6,997 nt of DNA from Spirochaetales bacterium (GCA_004525155.1 SPDA01000091.1:1-6997); one strand, 5' to 3'. Shown: positions 1 through 6,756, numbered from the stretch's first letter. Program-made: numbers and translations. The notes: a model not told the origin generated them from the letters alone.

Positions 1-696
1 GTACAGGGAATAGGCCTCGTAGAAACCGTACTGGTAGTCGAAGCCCCTGCTGCCGGGGACCATTTCCTCCGCCCAGCCCTGGTGCCATTTGCCCGTAATG
101 CCGGTACGGTAGCCTGCGGTTTTGAGCAGTTCGGGCAGCAGGATTTCGGACAGGGGGGGGCCCTGTTTCGCCATCTGTTTTTTGGAGGGGTAACGTTCGA
201 GGTCCCGGACTTTCCACCTGCCTGTGGGTACGAAATACTTGTACATAAAATATTCGATCCTGTTGAGGGGATAACGTTCCGCAATCTGCAGCTCGTTGCC
301 GAAACGCTGCTGATACCTGCCGGTGAGGAGGGATGATCGTGAAGGACTGCAGATGGAGGCTGTGCAGTAGGCATTGGTGAAGATGACGCCCTGCCGGCCT
401 ATGGAATCGATGTTGGGTGTTTCAACTTTTCTGCCGCGGTACAGTGATATTTCCGTTTTGCCGAGGTCGTCGGCAAGAAGGATGATAATGTTTGGCCGTC
501 TGCCGGCCGGGCCTGCCGCTCTTCCGGACATTTTTACGGTGTCTGCCGAGGCGTCGAGGGCCTTTTTCTTTGCCTCGAGTGCTCCCGGGTCTTCCTTCAG
601 GTCCCATTTCCTGCTGGTCAGGGGGAACAGGATGTAAACCAGGAATCCTGCTGCAGCTGCGATGATGAGGGCGAGATAAAGCCGGCTCCGTTTCAT
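1..696 (-). CDS. Cys-type sulfatase, N-terminal part (runs off the left edge)
   Basis: The reading frame is open from an ATG at 696 to the window edge, giving 232 residues of a protein that would normally be about 450-550 long. It is an arylsulfatase-family hydrolase that removes sulfate esters, probably from glycans, outside the cytoplasm. Residues 6-26 are hydrophobic (a signal anchor or signal peptide) and are followed by a charged linker. The sulfatase core begins with PNIIILLADDLG, in which Asp76 and Asp77 are the metal ligands. The motif ICSPSRSSLLTGR follows, with Cys116 as the residue that must be converted to formylglycine. ITGKWHQG then carries the active-site Lys203 and His205. No upstream in-frame ATG exists before a stop at 730-732, and the Shine-Dalgarno is weak (GAAAAG). 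The gene is divergent from the DUF1848 gene. A run of eight C in the coding strand (plus-strand G, 153-160) does not break the frame. Family assignment is firm; the substrate is unknown. Confidence 0.93.
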   Translation of the reverse strand, partial: MKRSRLYLALIIAAAAGFLVYILFPLTSRKWDLKEDPGALEAKKKALDASADTVKMSGRAAGPAGRRPNIIILLADDLGKTEISLYRGRKVETPNIDSIGRQGVIFTNAYCTASICSPSRSSLLTGRYQQRFGNELQIAERYPLNRIEYFMYKYFVPTGRWKVRDLERYPSKKQMAKQGPPLSEILLPELLKTAGYRTGITGKWHQGWAEEMVPGSRGFDYQYGFYEAYSLY

Positions 697-790
697 GCTG
701 AATATAATCTTTTCAAATTCAATTTTCCGTCAAAACATTACCGGGAGGGTCCGGTTTCGTCAAGCGGTATGGTTATGGTACAATCAGGCT
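697..790. promoter_or_regulatory. Divergent promoter region between sulfatase and DUF1848 gene
   Basis: These 94 bases must serve both flanking genes. On the minus strand TTGACG (733-728) is a good -35 box. The best -10 choices are GATTAT (709-704, 18-base spacer) or TATATT (706-701, spacer too long at 21), so transcription would start very close to the sulfatase ATG. On the plus strand TACAAT (779-784) is a good -10 box but has no clear -35, and it would also place the transcript start almost on the ATG at 791. CCGGTTTC (751-758) is the complement of a short motif repeated at the right end of the window. The -10 and -35 calls are by eye only. Confidence 0.35.
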
Positions 791-1738
791 ATGGAAACGG
801 TGTATGCACGGGAAATTGCCTCGCGGCAGGGCGCGGAAAAACTGGTGCTTGTTGCGAGCAGACGCACCGACATGCCCGCGTTTTATACGGAAGAACTGAT
901 TCGCGGGCTGCGCGAGGGGATCTTCCATCCGGCCGGGCTCATGCAGCCCGTACGGGAACTGCGGTTTACGCCGGAAGAGATCCATTCAGTCGGACTGTGG
1001 AGCCAGGATTTTTCAGAATGGCTCAAGGCGCGGCACAGGCTTGTCTCCGGCAGCGCCGCTCCCCGTGACACTCGTACAGGGTCTTCGTATAAATTCTGGT
1101 ACCGTTTTACTATCCTGCCTGACGATCCGGTTATCAAGCCGAAGGCTCCTCCTGTTTCCGTACAGCTTGAACAGGCCGCGCGGCTTCTTGAACTGGACGG
1201 CCCGGGCACGGTGACCCTGTGCGTTGATCCTCTTCTATATTACAGAAAGAAAGGTACTAGGGAGTGGACACCCGGCTGTACGGACGAATCTGCCTGTAAA
1301 ATTTTTCAGGGCGCCTGCAGGCTGGGCCTTAAAGAAATAACCCTATCTTTTATAGATTACTATAAAAAGGTCGAGCGGCGGGCAGCCCGCAGCGGCATCG
1401 AGTTTATGTATCCCGACCTGTCCCGGGAGGCAGGCCGTCAGGCGGCGGCGGAGCTTGTAAGGCCCTTGGCTGAGGCCTCCCGCAGGACAGGAATTGCCAT
1501 CCGCAGCTGCTGTGAGTCTTTTCCGGGTGAACCCTTGCTTCTGCCCGGCGCCTGCGTGGACGGAAGAAAACTAAACCGCCTTTTCGGCCCCGGCGCCAGC
1601 GAAAAGCAGGACAGGGGACAGCGGAAAAAACAGGGCTGTCTCTGCACCCTGTCTGTCGATGTGGGGCGCTATATAGAGCATGGAACCTGGTCTCATCACT
1701 GTTTTCACGACTGTCCCCAATGCTATGCAAGGTATTAA
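791..1738 (+). CDS. DUF1848 family protein with C-terminal cysteine cluster
   Basis: This is a 315-residue protein of the uncharacterised DUF1848 family, of roughly the usual size. The family's N-terminal signature is seen as SRRTDMPAFY (residues 23-32). The C-terminus has Cys283 and Cys285, then Cys304-x3-Cys308-x2-Cys311 followed by YARY. Pfam describes this cluster as resembling the iron-sulfur site of radical SAM enzymes, and the CX3CX2C spacing fits. The middle (residues 100-240) has no motif I recognise. The frame is open back to an ATG at 695, which would add 32 residues and overlap the sulfatase start. I prefer 791 because DUF1848 proteins usually begin only shortly before the RRTD motif; a GTG at 845 is a further alternative. 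No good Shine-Dalgarno precedes 791, so the start is uncertain. It ends in TAA TAA with no clear terminator. A redox or SAM-dependent role is inference. Confidence 0.87.
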   Translation: METVYAREIASRQGAEKLVLVASRRTDMPAFYTEELIRGLREGIFHPAGLMQPVRELRFTPEEIHSVGLWSQDFSEWLKARHRLVSGSAAPRDTRTGSSYKFWYRFTILPDDPVIKPKAPPVSVQLEQAARLLELDGPGTVTLCVDPLLYYRKKGTREWTPGCTDESACKIFQGACRLGLKEITLSFIDYYKKVERRAARSGIEFMYPDLSREAGRQAAAELVRPLAEASRRTGIAIRSCCESFPGEPLLLPGACVDGRKLNRLFGPGASEKQDRGQRKKQGCLCTLSVDVGRYIEHGTWSHHCFHDCPQCYARY

Positions 1739-1753
1739 TAAATAAATTTCAGA

Positions 1754-1768
1754 TTGGAACCGGTTTTA
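1754..1768. promoter_or_regulatory. LacI-family / cre-like operator candidate
   Basis: TTGGAACCGGTTTTA contains the perfect 8-bp palindrome AACCGGTT (1758-1765) with a central CG step, as is typical of LacI-family operators. It matches the catabolite-response pattern WTGNAANCGNWNNCA at all but one defined position. It lies about 45 bases upstream of the -35 box proposed for the sugar transporter operon, a plausible place for a carbohydrate regulator. No regulator gene is in the window, so the binding protein is unknown. Confidence 0.35.
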
Positions 1769-1813
1769 TTGCCATTTGTTATAAAAAAAATGAGTTTACA
1801 TATAAAATTTTAC

Positions 1814-1845
1814 TTGACAAATACGATTTTACAGGTGAAAATACT
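1814..1845 (+). promoter_or_regulatory. Promoter candidate for the sugar ABC transporter operon
   Basis: A perfect -35 hexamer TTGACA stands at 1814-1819. The -10 is less clear: GAAAAT (1837-1842) has a 17-base spacer and four matches, and AATACT (1840-1845) has four matches but a 20-base spacer. The flanks are AT-rich. A start near 1850 would give a 5' leader of about 140 bases before the binding-protein ATG at 1991, which is long for a simple transporter operon. Confidence 0.55.
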
Positions 1846-1885
1846 AAGTAAATGCAGGACGTTGAAGGTTCTGTAAATCTCTTTA

Positions 1886-1964
1886 TAAGGAGGTTATTAC
1901 TATTAAGGTTTTAGGCGCCTTGGCGCTTGGTATTAGAATTCCCTGTCAGGGAATTAAAAAATAA
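1886..1964 (+). other. Operon leader with orphan Shine-Dalgarno and possible ATT-start leader peptide
   Basis: TAAGGAGGT (1886-1894) is a near-perfect complement of the 16S rRNA 3' end, but no ATG, GTG or TTG lies at a usable distance. Eight bases after the GG is ATT (1902-1904), which opens a 20-codon frame ending in TAA at 1962-1964. If translated it begins MKVLGALALG and ends in two lysines. ATT is a rare start codon, known best from infC, so this may be a regulatory leader peptide, a decayed start codon, or a ribosome standby site. Within the frame lie a GCGCC-TT-GGCGC dyad (1915-1926) and the 19-bp dyad at 1937-1955. The frame ends 13 bases before the binding-protein Shine-Dalgarno, so translation here could affect that gene. 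Confidence 0.3.
1937..1955. repeat. Perfect 19-bp inverted repeat in the operon leader
   Basis: AATTCCCTG-T-CAGGGAATT is a perfect dyad with 9-bp arms around one central base. It is followed by A residues on the plus strand and has no T-tract on either side in the right orientation, so it is not an intrinsic terminator. It could be the binding site of a dimeric regulator or an RNA hairpin (about 7 pairs with a five-base loop) close to the binding-protein ribosome site at 1978-1984. Confidence 0.6.
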
Positions 1965-1990
1965 TCCTAAACGATTTAAAGGAGAATGAA

Positions 1991-3031
1991 ATGAAAAGAA
2001 CATTACGTGTATTAGCATTATCAGTGCTAATAATCCTTTCAGCGTCCCTCGTCTTCGCGGCGGGCGGAACTGAAAAGTCAACAAAAGGCGGTTTAAAGAT
2101 CGCATACTTTGTTTCCGACATGACCAACGTATTTCACCAGGGGTCATTCACCGCAGCAAAAAAGTATGCCATGGAAAAGTACGGTGCCGAAGTTTTTGCC
2201 TTTGACGGTAAATCCGACGGAAACGTCATGACCCAGAACATCGACCAGATCGTTGCTCAGGGCATGGACATGGCCACCATTCACATCTGGGACGCGGAAG
2301 CCGCCACCCCCGGTGTGGAAGCAGCCATCAAGAAAGGTATCTTTGTGGCATCGTTCTTCAGCCCCCTGGGCACCACCGGTATTCCTGTCGCACGCAGCGA
2401 TGAAGCGGGTATTTCCTTCGCCATGGGCGCGGAAATGGCCAAGCAGTGGAAAGCCGCTTTCCCCAACAAGCCCATCGTCATGGTTGAACTCGGCTGGCCC
2501 AACCACACGGAAGTAAAATCAGGACGGACCGATCCCTTCGTGAAAGGCGTTCTCTCCGTGGATCCCAAGGCGACTGACTTAGGCTGTATGAATGCTGAAA
2601 AAGGCGCCGATGCCGCTAAGCAGATCATTACAGACCTTATTACCCAGCGCCCCGAAGTGAACCTCATCTACTCCGAAGCTTCCAACCTGACAGTCGGCAC
2701 CATGGCCGGCCTGACCCAGATGGGAAGAGGAAAAATGGACAACGGCAAGCCCCTCACGGAAATCGTCTGCTCCGTAGACTTCGACGAAGTCGAAATGAAG
2801 AGCGTGTACGATCCCAACAGCTCCCTCAAGCTTTCCATGGGCCTTCCCCCGAAGGAAACCGGAGAAGGCAGGATTGACATCCTCTTTGCGATAAAAGACG
2901 GCAAACTACCTCAAGTCTCCCAGCCGGCAAAAGAGATGTTCGCGAAGGCATACAACATTTCCTACTGGACCATGCCCCGCGCGACTGCGGTGAAGTGGTT
3001 AAATGATCAGTTCGGAACTACTGTAAAATAA
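1991..3031 (+). CDS. Sugar ABC transporter periplasmic substrate-binding protein (RbsB-like)
   Basis: This 346-residue protein is a periplasmic-binding-protein-like domain 4 (RbsB/YtfQ type) solute-binding protein that would deliver a carbohydrate to the importer encoded downstream. Residues 1-23 form a signal peptide (MKRT, a hydrophobic core, then VFA for signal peptidase I). There is no cysteine at the cleavage region, so it is not an obvious lipoprotein. The mature fold starts at LKIAYFVSD (residues 35-43). The family-typical QNIDQIVAQGMD (residues 82-93), an SDEAG segment (136-140) and SGRTDPFVKG (177-186) follow. Length is somewhat above E. coli RbsB or YtfQ. AAAGGAG (1978-1984) sits six bases before the ATG, fixing the start. 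It is the first operon gene and is followed by a terminator that probably keeps its dose above that of the membrane parts. The ligand cannot be told from sequence. Confidence 0.93.
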   Translation: MKRTLRVLALSVLIILSASLVFAAGGTEKSTKGGLKIAYFVSDMTNVFHQGSFTAAKKYAMEKYGAEVFAFDGKSDGNVMTQNIDQIVAQGMDMATIHIWDAEAATPGVEAAIKKGIFVASFFSPLGTTGIPVARSDEAGISFAMGAEMAKQWKAAFPNKPIVMVELGWPNHTEVKSGRTDPFVKGVLSVDPKATDLGCMNAEKGADAAKQIITDLITQRPEVNLIYSEASNLTVGTMAGLTQMGRGKMDNGKPLTEIVCSVDFDEVEMKSVYDPNSSLKLSMGLPPKETGEGRIDILFAIKDGKLPQVSQPAKEMFAKAYNISYWTMPRATAVKWLNDQFGTTVK

Positions 3032-3064
3032 CGAAAAAAGTTTATAATAGGCTTTGAATGTTTG

Positions 3065-3095
3065 GGGAGGAAGATTTACATCTTCCTCCCTTTTT
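3065..3095 (+). terminator. Intrinsic terminator / attenuator between binding protein and ATPase genes
   Basis: GGGAGGAAGAT (3065-3075) pairs perfectly with ATCTTCCTCCC (3080-3090) around a TTAC loop and is followed directly by five T. It lies 33 bases after the binding-protein stop and 23 bases before the ATPase ATG. With no convincing promoter between it and the ATPase gene, partial termination here would set a high ratio of binding protein to translocator mRNA. A TATAAT at 3043-3048 has no good -35 and lies before the hairpin, so it would not bypass it. Confidence 0.88.
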
Positions 3096-3118
3096 AAAAT
3101 CATGAATGGGGTGTAGAT

Positions 3119-4603
3119 ATGACTGAAAATGTCCTGGAAATCCGAAACCTGGAAAAAAGCTTCCCCGGCGTGCTGGCAGTAAATGATGTCAGTTTCAATA
3201 TAAAAAGAAACACGGTCCCCTGCCTGGTAGGCGAGAACGGCGCGGGGAAATCCACCTTGATTAAGATCCTTACCGGCGCCCTGCCGAGATCCGGCGGTGT
3301 CATACTGCTTAACGGAAAGGACTATCACGCCCATAATCCCAAGGAAGCGAAACAGAAGGGAATCAGCACGCTCTTTCAGGAACTCAATGTTGTCGATCAG
3401 CTCACAGTCGAAGAAAATCTGACGCTGGGTATGGAAGAAACAACATTCGGTTTCTTAAGGAAAACAGACAAGGTTAAAAAAATCGTCGATGTATTGTACA
3501 GCCTCGAACCCTCCATCGATCCGCGGCAGCTTGTTTCCACCCTGAGCGTGGCAAAAAAACAGATTGTGGAGATAGCGAAAGCTGTAGCCGCGGAAGCCGA
3601 TATCATTGTCATGGACGAACCCACAGCCGCGATTTCCGAAAGCGAGATTAACAGGCTGTTTAAATTAGTAAAGGCCCTTCGCGAAAATAATGTGACTGTC
3701 ATCTATATTTCCCACAGGCTCGACGAAATTTTCGAGCTTGGCGATTACGTTACCGTCATGCGGGACGGAAAGCATATCGAAACAAAACCTGTTTCCGAGG
3801 TAAAGGAGAGGGCCGAACTCATAAGGTTGATGATAGGCAAGACAGTCTTTGAAGTGTATACGCCCAGAGCTGATCAGTCACAGGAAGTGATCCTGCAGGT
3901 GAAAAATGTTTCCAATCACAAACTTAAAGATATATCCTTCGAAGTTAAAAAAGGGGAAATCGCCGGATTTTACGGCCTGGTGGGTGCGGGAAAAACCGAG
4001 CTGGCCCGTGCAATCTACGGCGTGGACCATTACGAGGGCGATATCATTTTTAAAGGGAAAAAGCTTGAAGGCTCCCCGCATGAGGCGATCGAGGCGGGGA
4101 TAGCCCTGGTTCCCGAGGAACGCCGGTCGCAGGGGCTGTTCACCATTTTGACGATACGGGGCAATGTGCCGGTCATGAATATGAAGAAAATATCCAACAA
4201 CGGTTTTATCAATGCCGGGAAGGAGCGAAAAGTAACCCTGGACTATATCGATAAGCTGCGCATCGCCACAAGCGGTACCGAGAAGGAGGCATCCAAGCTC
4301 TCGGGCGGGAACCAGCAGAAAGTGGTTTTTTCCAAATGCCTGTTTGCCGATGCCGATTTGCTCATGCTCGATGAACCGACCCGCGGCATCGACGTGGGGG
4401 CCAAAAGTGAAATCTACCATATCATTCGCCAGCTTTCCGAGGAGGGGAAATCGATTATGATTTTTTCCTCAGAGCTGCCCGAGGTCATGAACATATGCGA
4501 CAGTATCTACCTGTTGTATGAAGGAGACATGCGGGCCCATCTCGAGAACGGAACTGAAATCGACAGTGAAAAGATAATACATATTGTAACAGGCGGAGAA
4601 TAA
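3119..4603 (+). CDS. Sugar ABC transporter ATP-binding protein with two ABC domains (RbsA/MglA-like)
   Basis: A 494-residue tandem ATPase of the CUT2 sugar importers, which sits on the cytoplasmic face and powers uptake. Domain 1 has Walker A GENGAGKST (38-46), Q-loop Gln87, a degenerate signature LSVAKKQ (142-148), Walker B IIVMDEP (162-168) and H-loop His199. Domain 2 has Walker A GLVGAGKTE (286-294), a canonical signature LSGGNQQ (394-400), Walker B LLMLDEP (414-420) and Ser451 where the H-loop histidine would be. Site 1 (Walker A of domain 1 with signature of domain 2) therefore looks active and site 2 looks impaired, which is the family pattern. E. coli RbsA and MglA have lost the Walker lysine in domain 2, but Lys292 is kept here. 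Length is normal (about 500). GGGG (3108-3111) lies seven bases before the ATG. The next gene starts two bases after the stop. Confidence 0.96.
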   Translation: MTENVLEIRNLEKSFPGVLAVNDVSFNIKRNTVPCLVGENGAGKSTLIKILTGALPRSGGVILLNGKDYHAHNPKEAKQKGISTLFQELNVVDQLTVEENLTLGMEETTFGFLRKTDKVKKIVDVLYSLEPSIDPRQLVSTLSVAKKQIVEIAKAVAAEADIIVMDEPTAAISESEINRLFKLVKALRENNVTVIYISHRLDEIFELGDYVTVMRDGKHIETKPVSEVKERAELIRLMIGKTVFEVYTPRADQSQEVILQVKNVSNHKLKDISFEVKKGEIAGFYGLVGAGKTELARAIYGVDHYEGDIIFKGKKLEGSPHEAIEAGIALVPEERRSQGLFTILTIRGNVPVMNMKKISNNGFINAGKERKVTLDYIDKLRIATSGTEKEASKLSGGNQQKVVFSKCLFADADLLMLDEPTRGIDVGAKSEIYHIIRQLSEEGKSIMIFSSELPEVMNICDSIYLLYEGDMRAHLENGTEIDSEKIIHIVTGGE

Positions 4604-4605
4604 AA

Positions 4606-5628
4606 GTGGAAATCAAAGCTGAACAGACTAAGTTGACAGGTGGCAAGATGAGCAACGAATCGTTCCTCACCTTGTTCATGATTATAGTGCTGGTGCTGCT
4701 TTTCGGCATCGCCTGTATAGCAGTACCCAACTTCTACAAGCCCCAGAATATAATCAATCTCGTTACTAATTACTGGTATGTCATCATACTCGGTATCGGT
4801 GTCACCTTCCTTTTGATAACCGGCAACTTCGACATGTCCGTGGGCGGTGTTATCGCGATGACGGGGGTCCTGTCGGTTTATTTCTCCCAGGGTGCCAATG
4901 TTTCGCAGAATGTGCTGGCGAACGGCCTGGGGCTGCCTTACGGGATCGCGATCGCGCTGGCTCTTGTATGCGCCCTCATAATAGGGGCGGTTAACGCCTT
5001 TTTTATCGCGAAGCTGAAAGTTCCCTCAATCATCATCACCCTGGGCACCATGATGATAGCGCGGGGTATTGCCCAGGTTGTAACCCATGGGGCCCAGCGC
5101 AATACCAGTCTGCCCGATGTATTCGGCGTCATAGGAAACGTGGCCATCAGGGGTACATCCATCAAGGTGTCGATTCTGGTCATGGTGTTTCTGGTCATTG
5201 TCGCGGTCATCATAGAAAAGAAAACGATCTTCGGCAGGCGGACCTACCTCATAGGCGCAAATTCCACGGCCGCCCGGCTTTCGGGTGTTAAGGTGGGAAC
5301 GCAGCTCACAACTCTCTATTTAACAAGCGCTTTACTGGCGGGAATTACCGGAATACTTCTGGCGTCGGAATTCAAGTCGGGTATTTCGAACCGCGCCATG
5401 GGCTACGAATTTGACGCCCTGGTTATCGTCCTCCTGGGGGGCACCAGTATCGCCGGCGGGTTCGGCTCGGTGCTTGGTACTGTTGTGGGCGCCCTTATAC
5501 TGTCTGTGGTTACGTCTTCTGCCACCGGTCTTCTGTTGTCGCCGGACTGGCAGTTCACGCTCAAGGGTATCGTTACTTTTCTGGCAATTCTTGCCCAGCG
5601 GTACGCTCTGGACAGAAGGAAAGGTTGA
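4606..5628 (+). CDS. Sugar ABC transporter permease 1 (RbsC-like)
   Basis: A 340-residue inner-membrane permease of the BPD_transp_2 family (RbsC, YtfT, XylH type), forming the channel with its partner encoded next. Hydrophobic segments lie near residues 20-40, 57-73, 81-95, 112-135, 139-158, 185-204, 235-254, 270-310 and 318-331. Family motifs are GNFDMSVGG (73-81), the cytoplasmic loop IGANSTAARLSGV (216-228), which likely contacts the ATPase, and LLGGTSIAGGFGSVLG (276-291). The GTG start two bases after the ATPase stop has a Shine-Dalgarno GGCGGAG (4592-4598) at good spacing, so I use it. An ATG at 4648 preceded by AGGTGG would give 326 residues, closer to E. coli RbsC, and is a real alternative. 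The stop overlaps a TTG of the next frame. The partner permease is clearly different in sequence, so a heterodimer is likely. Confidence 0.94.
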   Translation: MEIKAEQTKLTGGKMSNESFLTLFMIIVLVLLFGIACIAVPNFYKPQNIINLVTNYWYVIILGIGVTFLLITGNFDMSVGGVIAMTGVLSVYFSQGANVSQNVLANGLGLPYGIAIALALVCALIIGAVNAFFIAKLKVPSIIITLGTMMIARGIAQVVTHGAQRNTSLPDVFGVIGNVAIRGTSIKVSILVMVFLVIVAVIIEKKTIFGRRTYLIGANSTAARLSGVKVGTQLTTLYLTSALLAGITGILLASEFKSGISNRAMGYEFDALVIVLLGGTSIAGGFGSVLGTVVGALILSVVTSSATGLLLSPDWQFTLKGIVTFLAILAQRYALDRRKG

Positions 5629-5630
5629 CG

Positions 5631-6692
5631 ATGGCTAAAGAAAGGAATGCAAACGTGAAAAGTACTAAAATGGAAACAGGCGGAATCCAGATGTATGAGC
5701 CGAACAAGTGGAAAGCAAACGTAAAGAAGTTTTATATATACGTAATCCTGCTGCTGATTGTCATCATCTTCAGCGTGGTGAAACTTGACCGGGTCGCCAT
5801 GTTCGGGCGGGGACATTTTTTAAGCCCGGACAGTTTAATCAACCTCTTCCGCAGCGCGGTGCCGATCATGACCTTAAGCGGGGCTTTTACCCTGCTGATG
5901 ATATCGGGCAACATCGATTTATCCGTCGGAAGCGCCATGAGCTTGAGCGCTGTGGTCTTTTCCCTGATGATTTTAAACGGCTTTCCGTTTTTACCGGCGA
6001 TGATTATCACCCTGATAATGGGAATAGCCTGCGGAACTTTAAACGGGTTTCTGGTCATGAAGCTGCGCATAACGCCTGTAATCGCCACGCTGGTTACGCT
6101 AAACCTGTTTAAAGGTATAGCGCTTCTTATTGTGCCGGAGGGCCTGTCGGGCATAAAGGGGAGCGCGGAAAAGGTAATGCCTCCATGGATTAACGACTAC
6201 GCGCGAAAGGACGTGCTGCTCGGCCTGCCCTGGGCATTCTATATCGCCGTACTGATAATTGTCATTCTGGTTATCGTGCAGCGGAAAACAATTATCGGAA
6301 AATATGCCGCGGCCATCGGCGGCAACCGTACCGCGGCGGAACTGTCCGGTATCAATGCGGTTAAAATCGGCTGGATCCTGTTCGTTGTCGTGGGATTTTT
6401 CGCGGCTTTTGCCGGCATAGCCAGGGCAAGCTATATGTCCCTGGGTGATCCCCTTTCTGGCGACCAGATGGAACTGGACTGCATCATAGCCGTGCTGCTG
6501 GGCGGAACGGCCTTCTCCGGCGGAGAAGGGTCGGTTGTTAAGACCATCATCGGCGCACTCATCATCATGTGCGTTACTACAGGACTGATGACTGTCGTTC
6601 CTCCGTTCTGGCAGATGATGGCCAAAGGCAGCGTGCTCGTCTTCGCCGTAGTCGTGAACCATCTGCTCATAAGGGAGAAAGTAAAGGGATAG
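5631..6692 (+). CDS. Sugar ABC transporter permease 2 (RbsC/YjfF-like)
   Basis: A 353-residue second permease of the same family and the last gene of the operon. A hydrophilic N-tail of about 33 residues precedes hydrophobic segments near residues 34-51, 77-93, 98-115, 120-142, 147-168, 200-216, 246-266, 283-290, 302-322 and 331-345. Motifs are GNIDLSVGSA (93-102), IGGNRTAAELSGIN (229-242) and VLLGGTAFSGGEGSV (288-302). It is slightly longer than typical members because of the N-tail. The frame can also start at a TTG (5625) overlapping the previous stop. I choose the ATG at 5631 because GGAAAGG (5618-5624) is six bases before it. An ATG at 5691 would remove the tail and bring the length to normal. 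It ends in TAG, and the same frame stays open for 29 more codons. No gene for a regulator or sugar kinase follows within the window. Confidence 0.94.
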   Translation: MAKERNANVKSTKMETGGIQMYEPNKWKANVKKFYIYVILLLIVIIFSVVKLDRVAMFGRGHFLSPDSLINLFRSAVPIMTLSGAFTLLMISGNIDLSVGSAMSLSAVVFSLMILNGFPFLPAMIITLIMGIACGTLNGFLVMKLRITPVIATLVTLNLFKGIALLIVPEGLSGIKGSAEKVMPPWINDYARKDVLLGLPWAFYIAVLIIVILVIVQRKTIIGKYAAAIGGNRTAAELSGINAVKIGWILFVVVGFFAAFAGIARASYMSLGDPLSGDQMELDCIIAVLLGGTAFSGGEGSVVKTIIGALIIMCVTTGLMTVVPPFWQMMAKGSVLVFAVVVNHLLIREKVKG

Positions 6693-6756
6693 GAGCCGGC
6701 CGAGAGCAGCTCTAAATGTATCCTGCTGGAAAGGGTAGAAACCGGAAAGAAAATCC

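Noticed and set aside
82..637. Two plus-strand frames of 84 and 87 codons
   Set aside because: They lie opposite the sulfatase reading frame, whose active-site motifs are clear on the minus strand.
695..790. Upstream ATG (695) of the DUF1848 frame as its start
   Set aside because: It would add 32 residues not typical of the family, overlaps the sulfatase start codon and leaves no room for a promoter.
3043..3048. TATAAT as a promoter for the ATPase gene
   Set aside because: No acceptable -35 at 16-18 bases upstream, and it precedes the terminator, so it would not bypass it.
3878..4420. 180-codon minus-strand frame inside the ATPase gene
   Set aside because: It is antisense to well-conserved ABC motifs and has no recognisable domain; it is a shadow of the coding frame.
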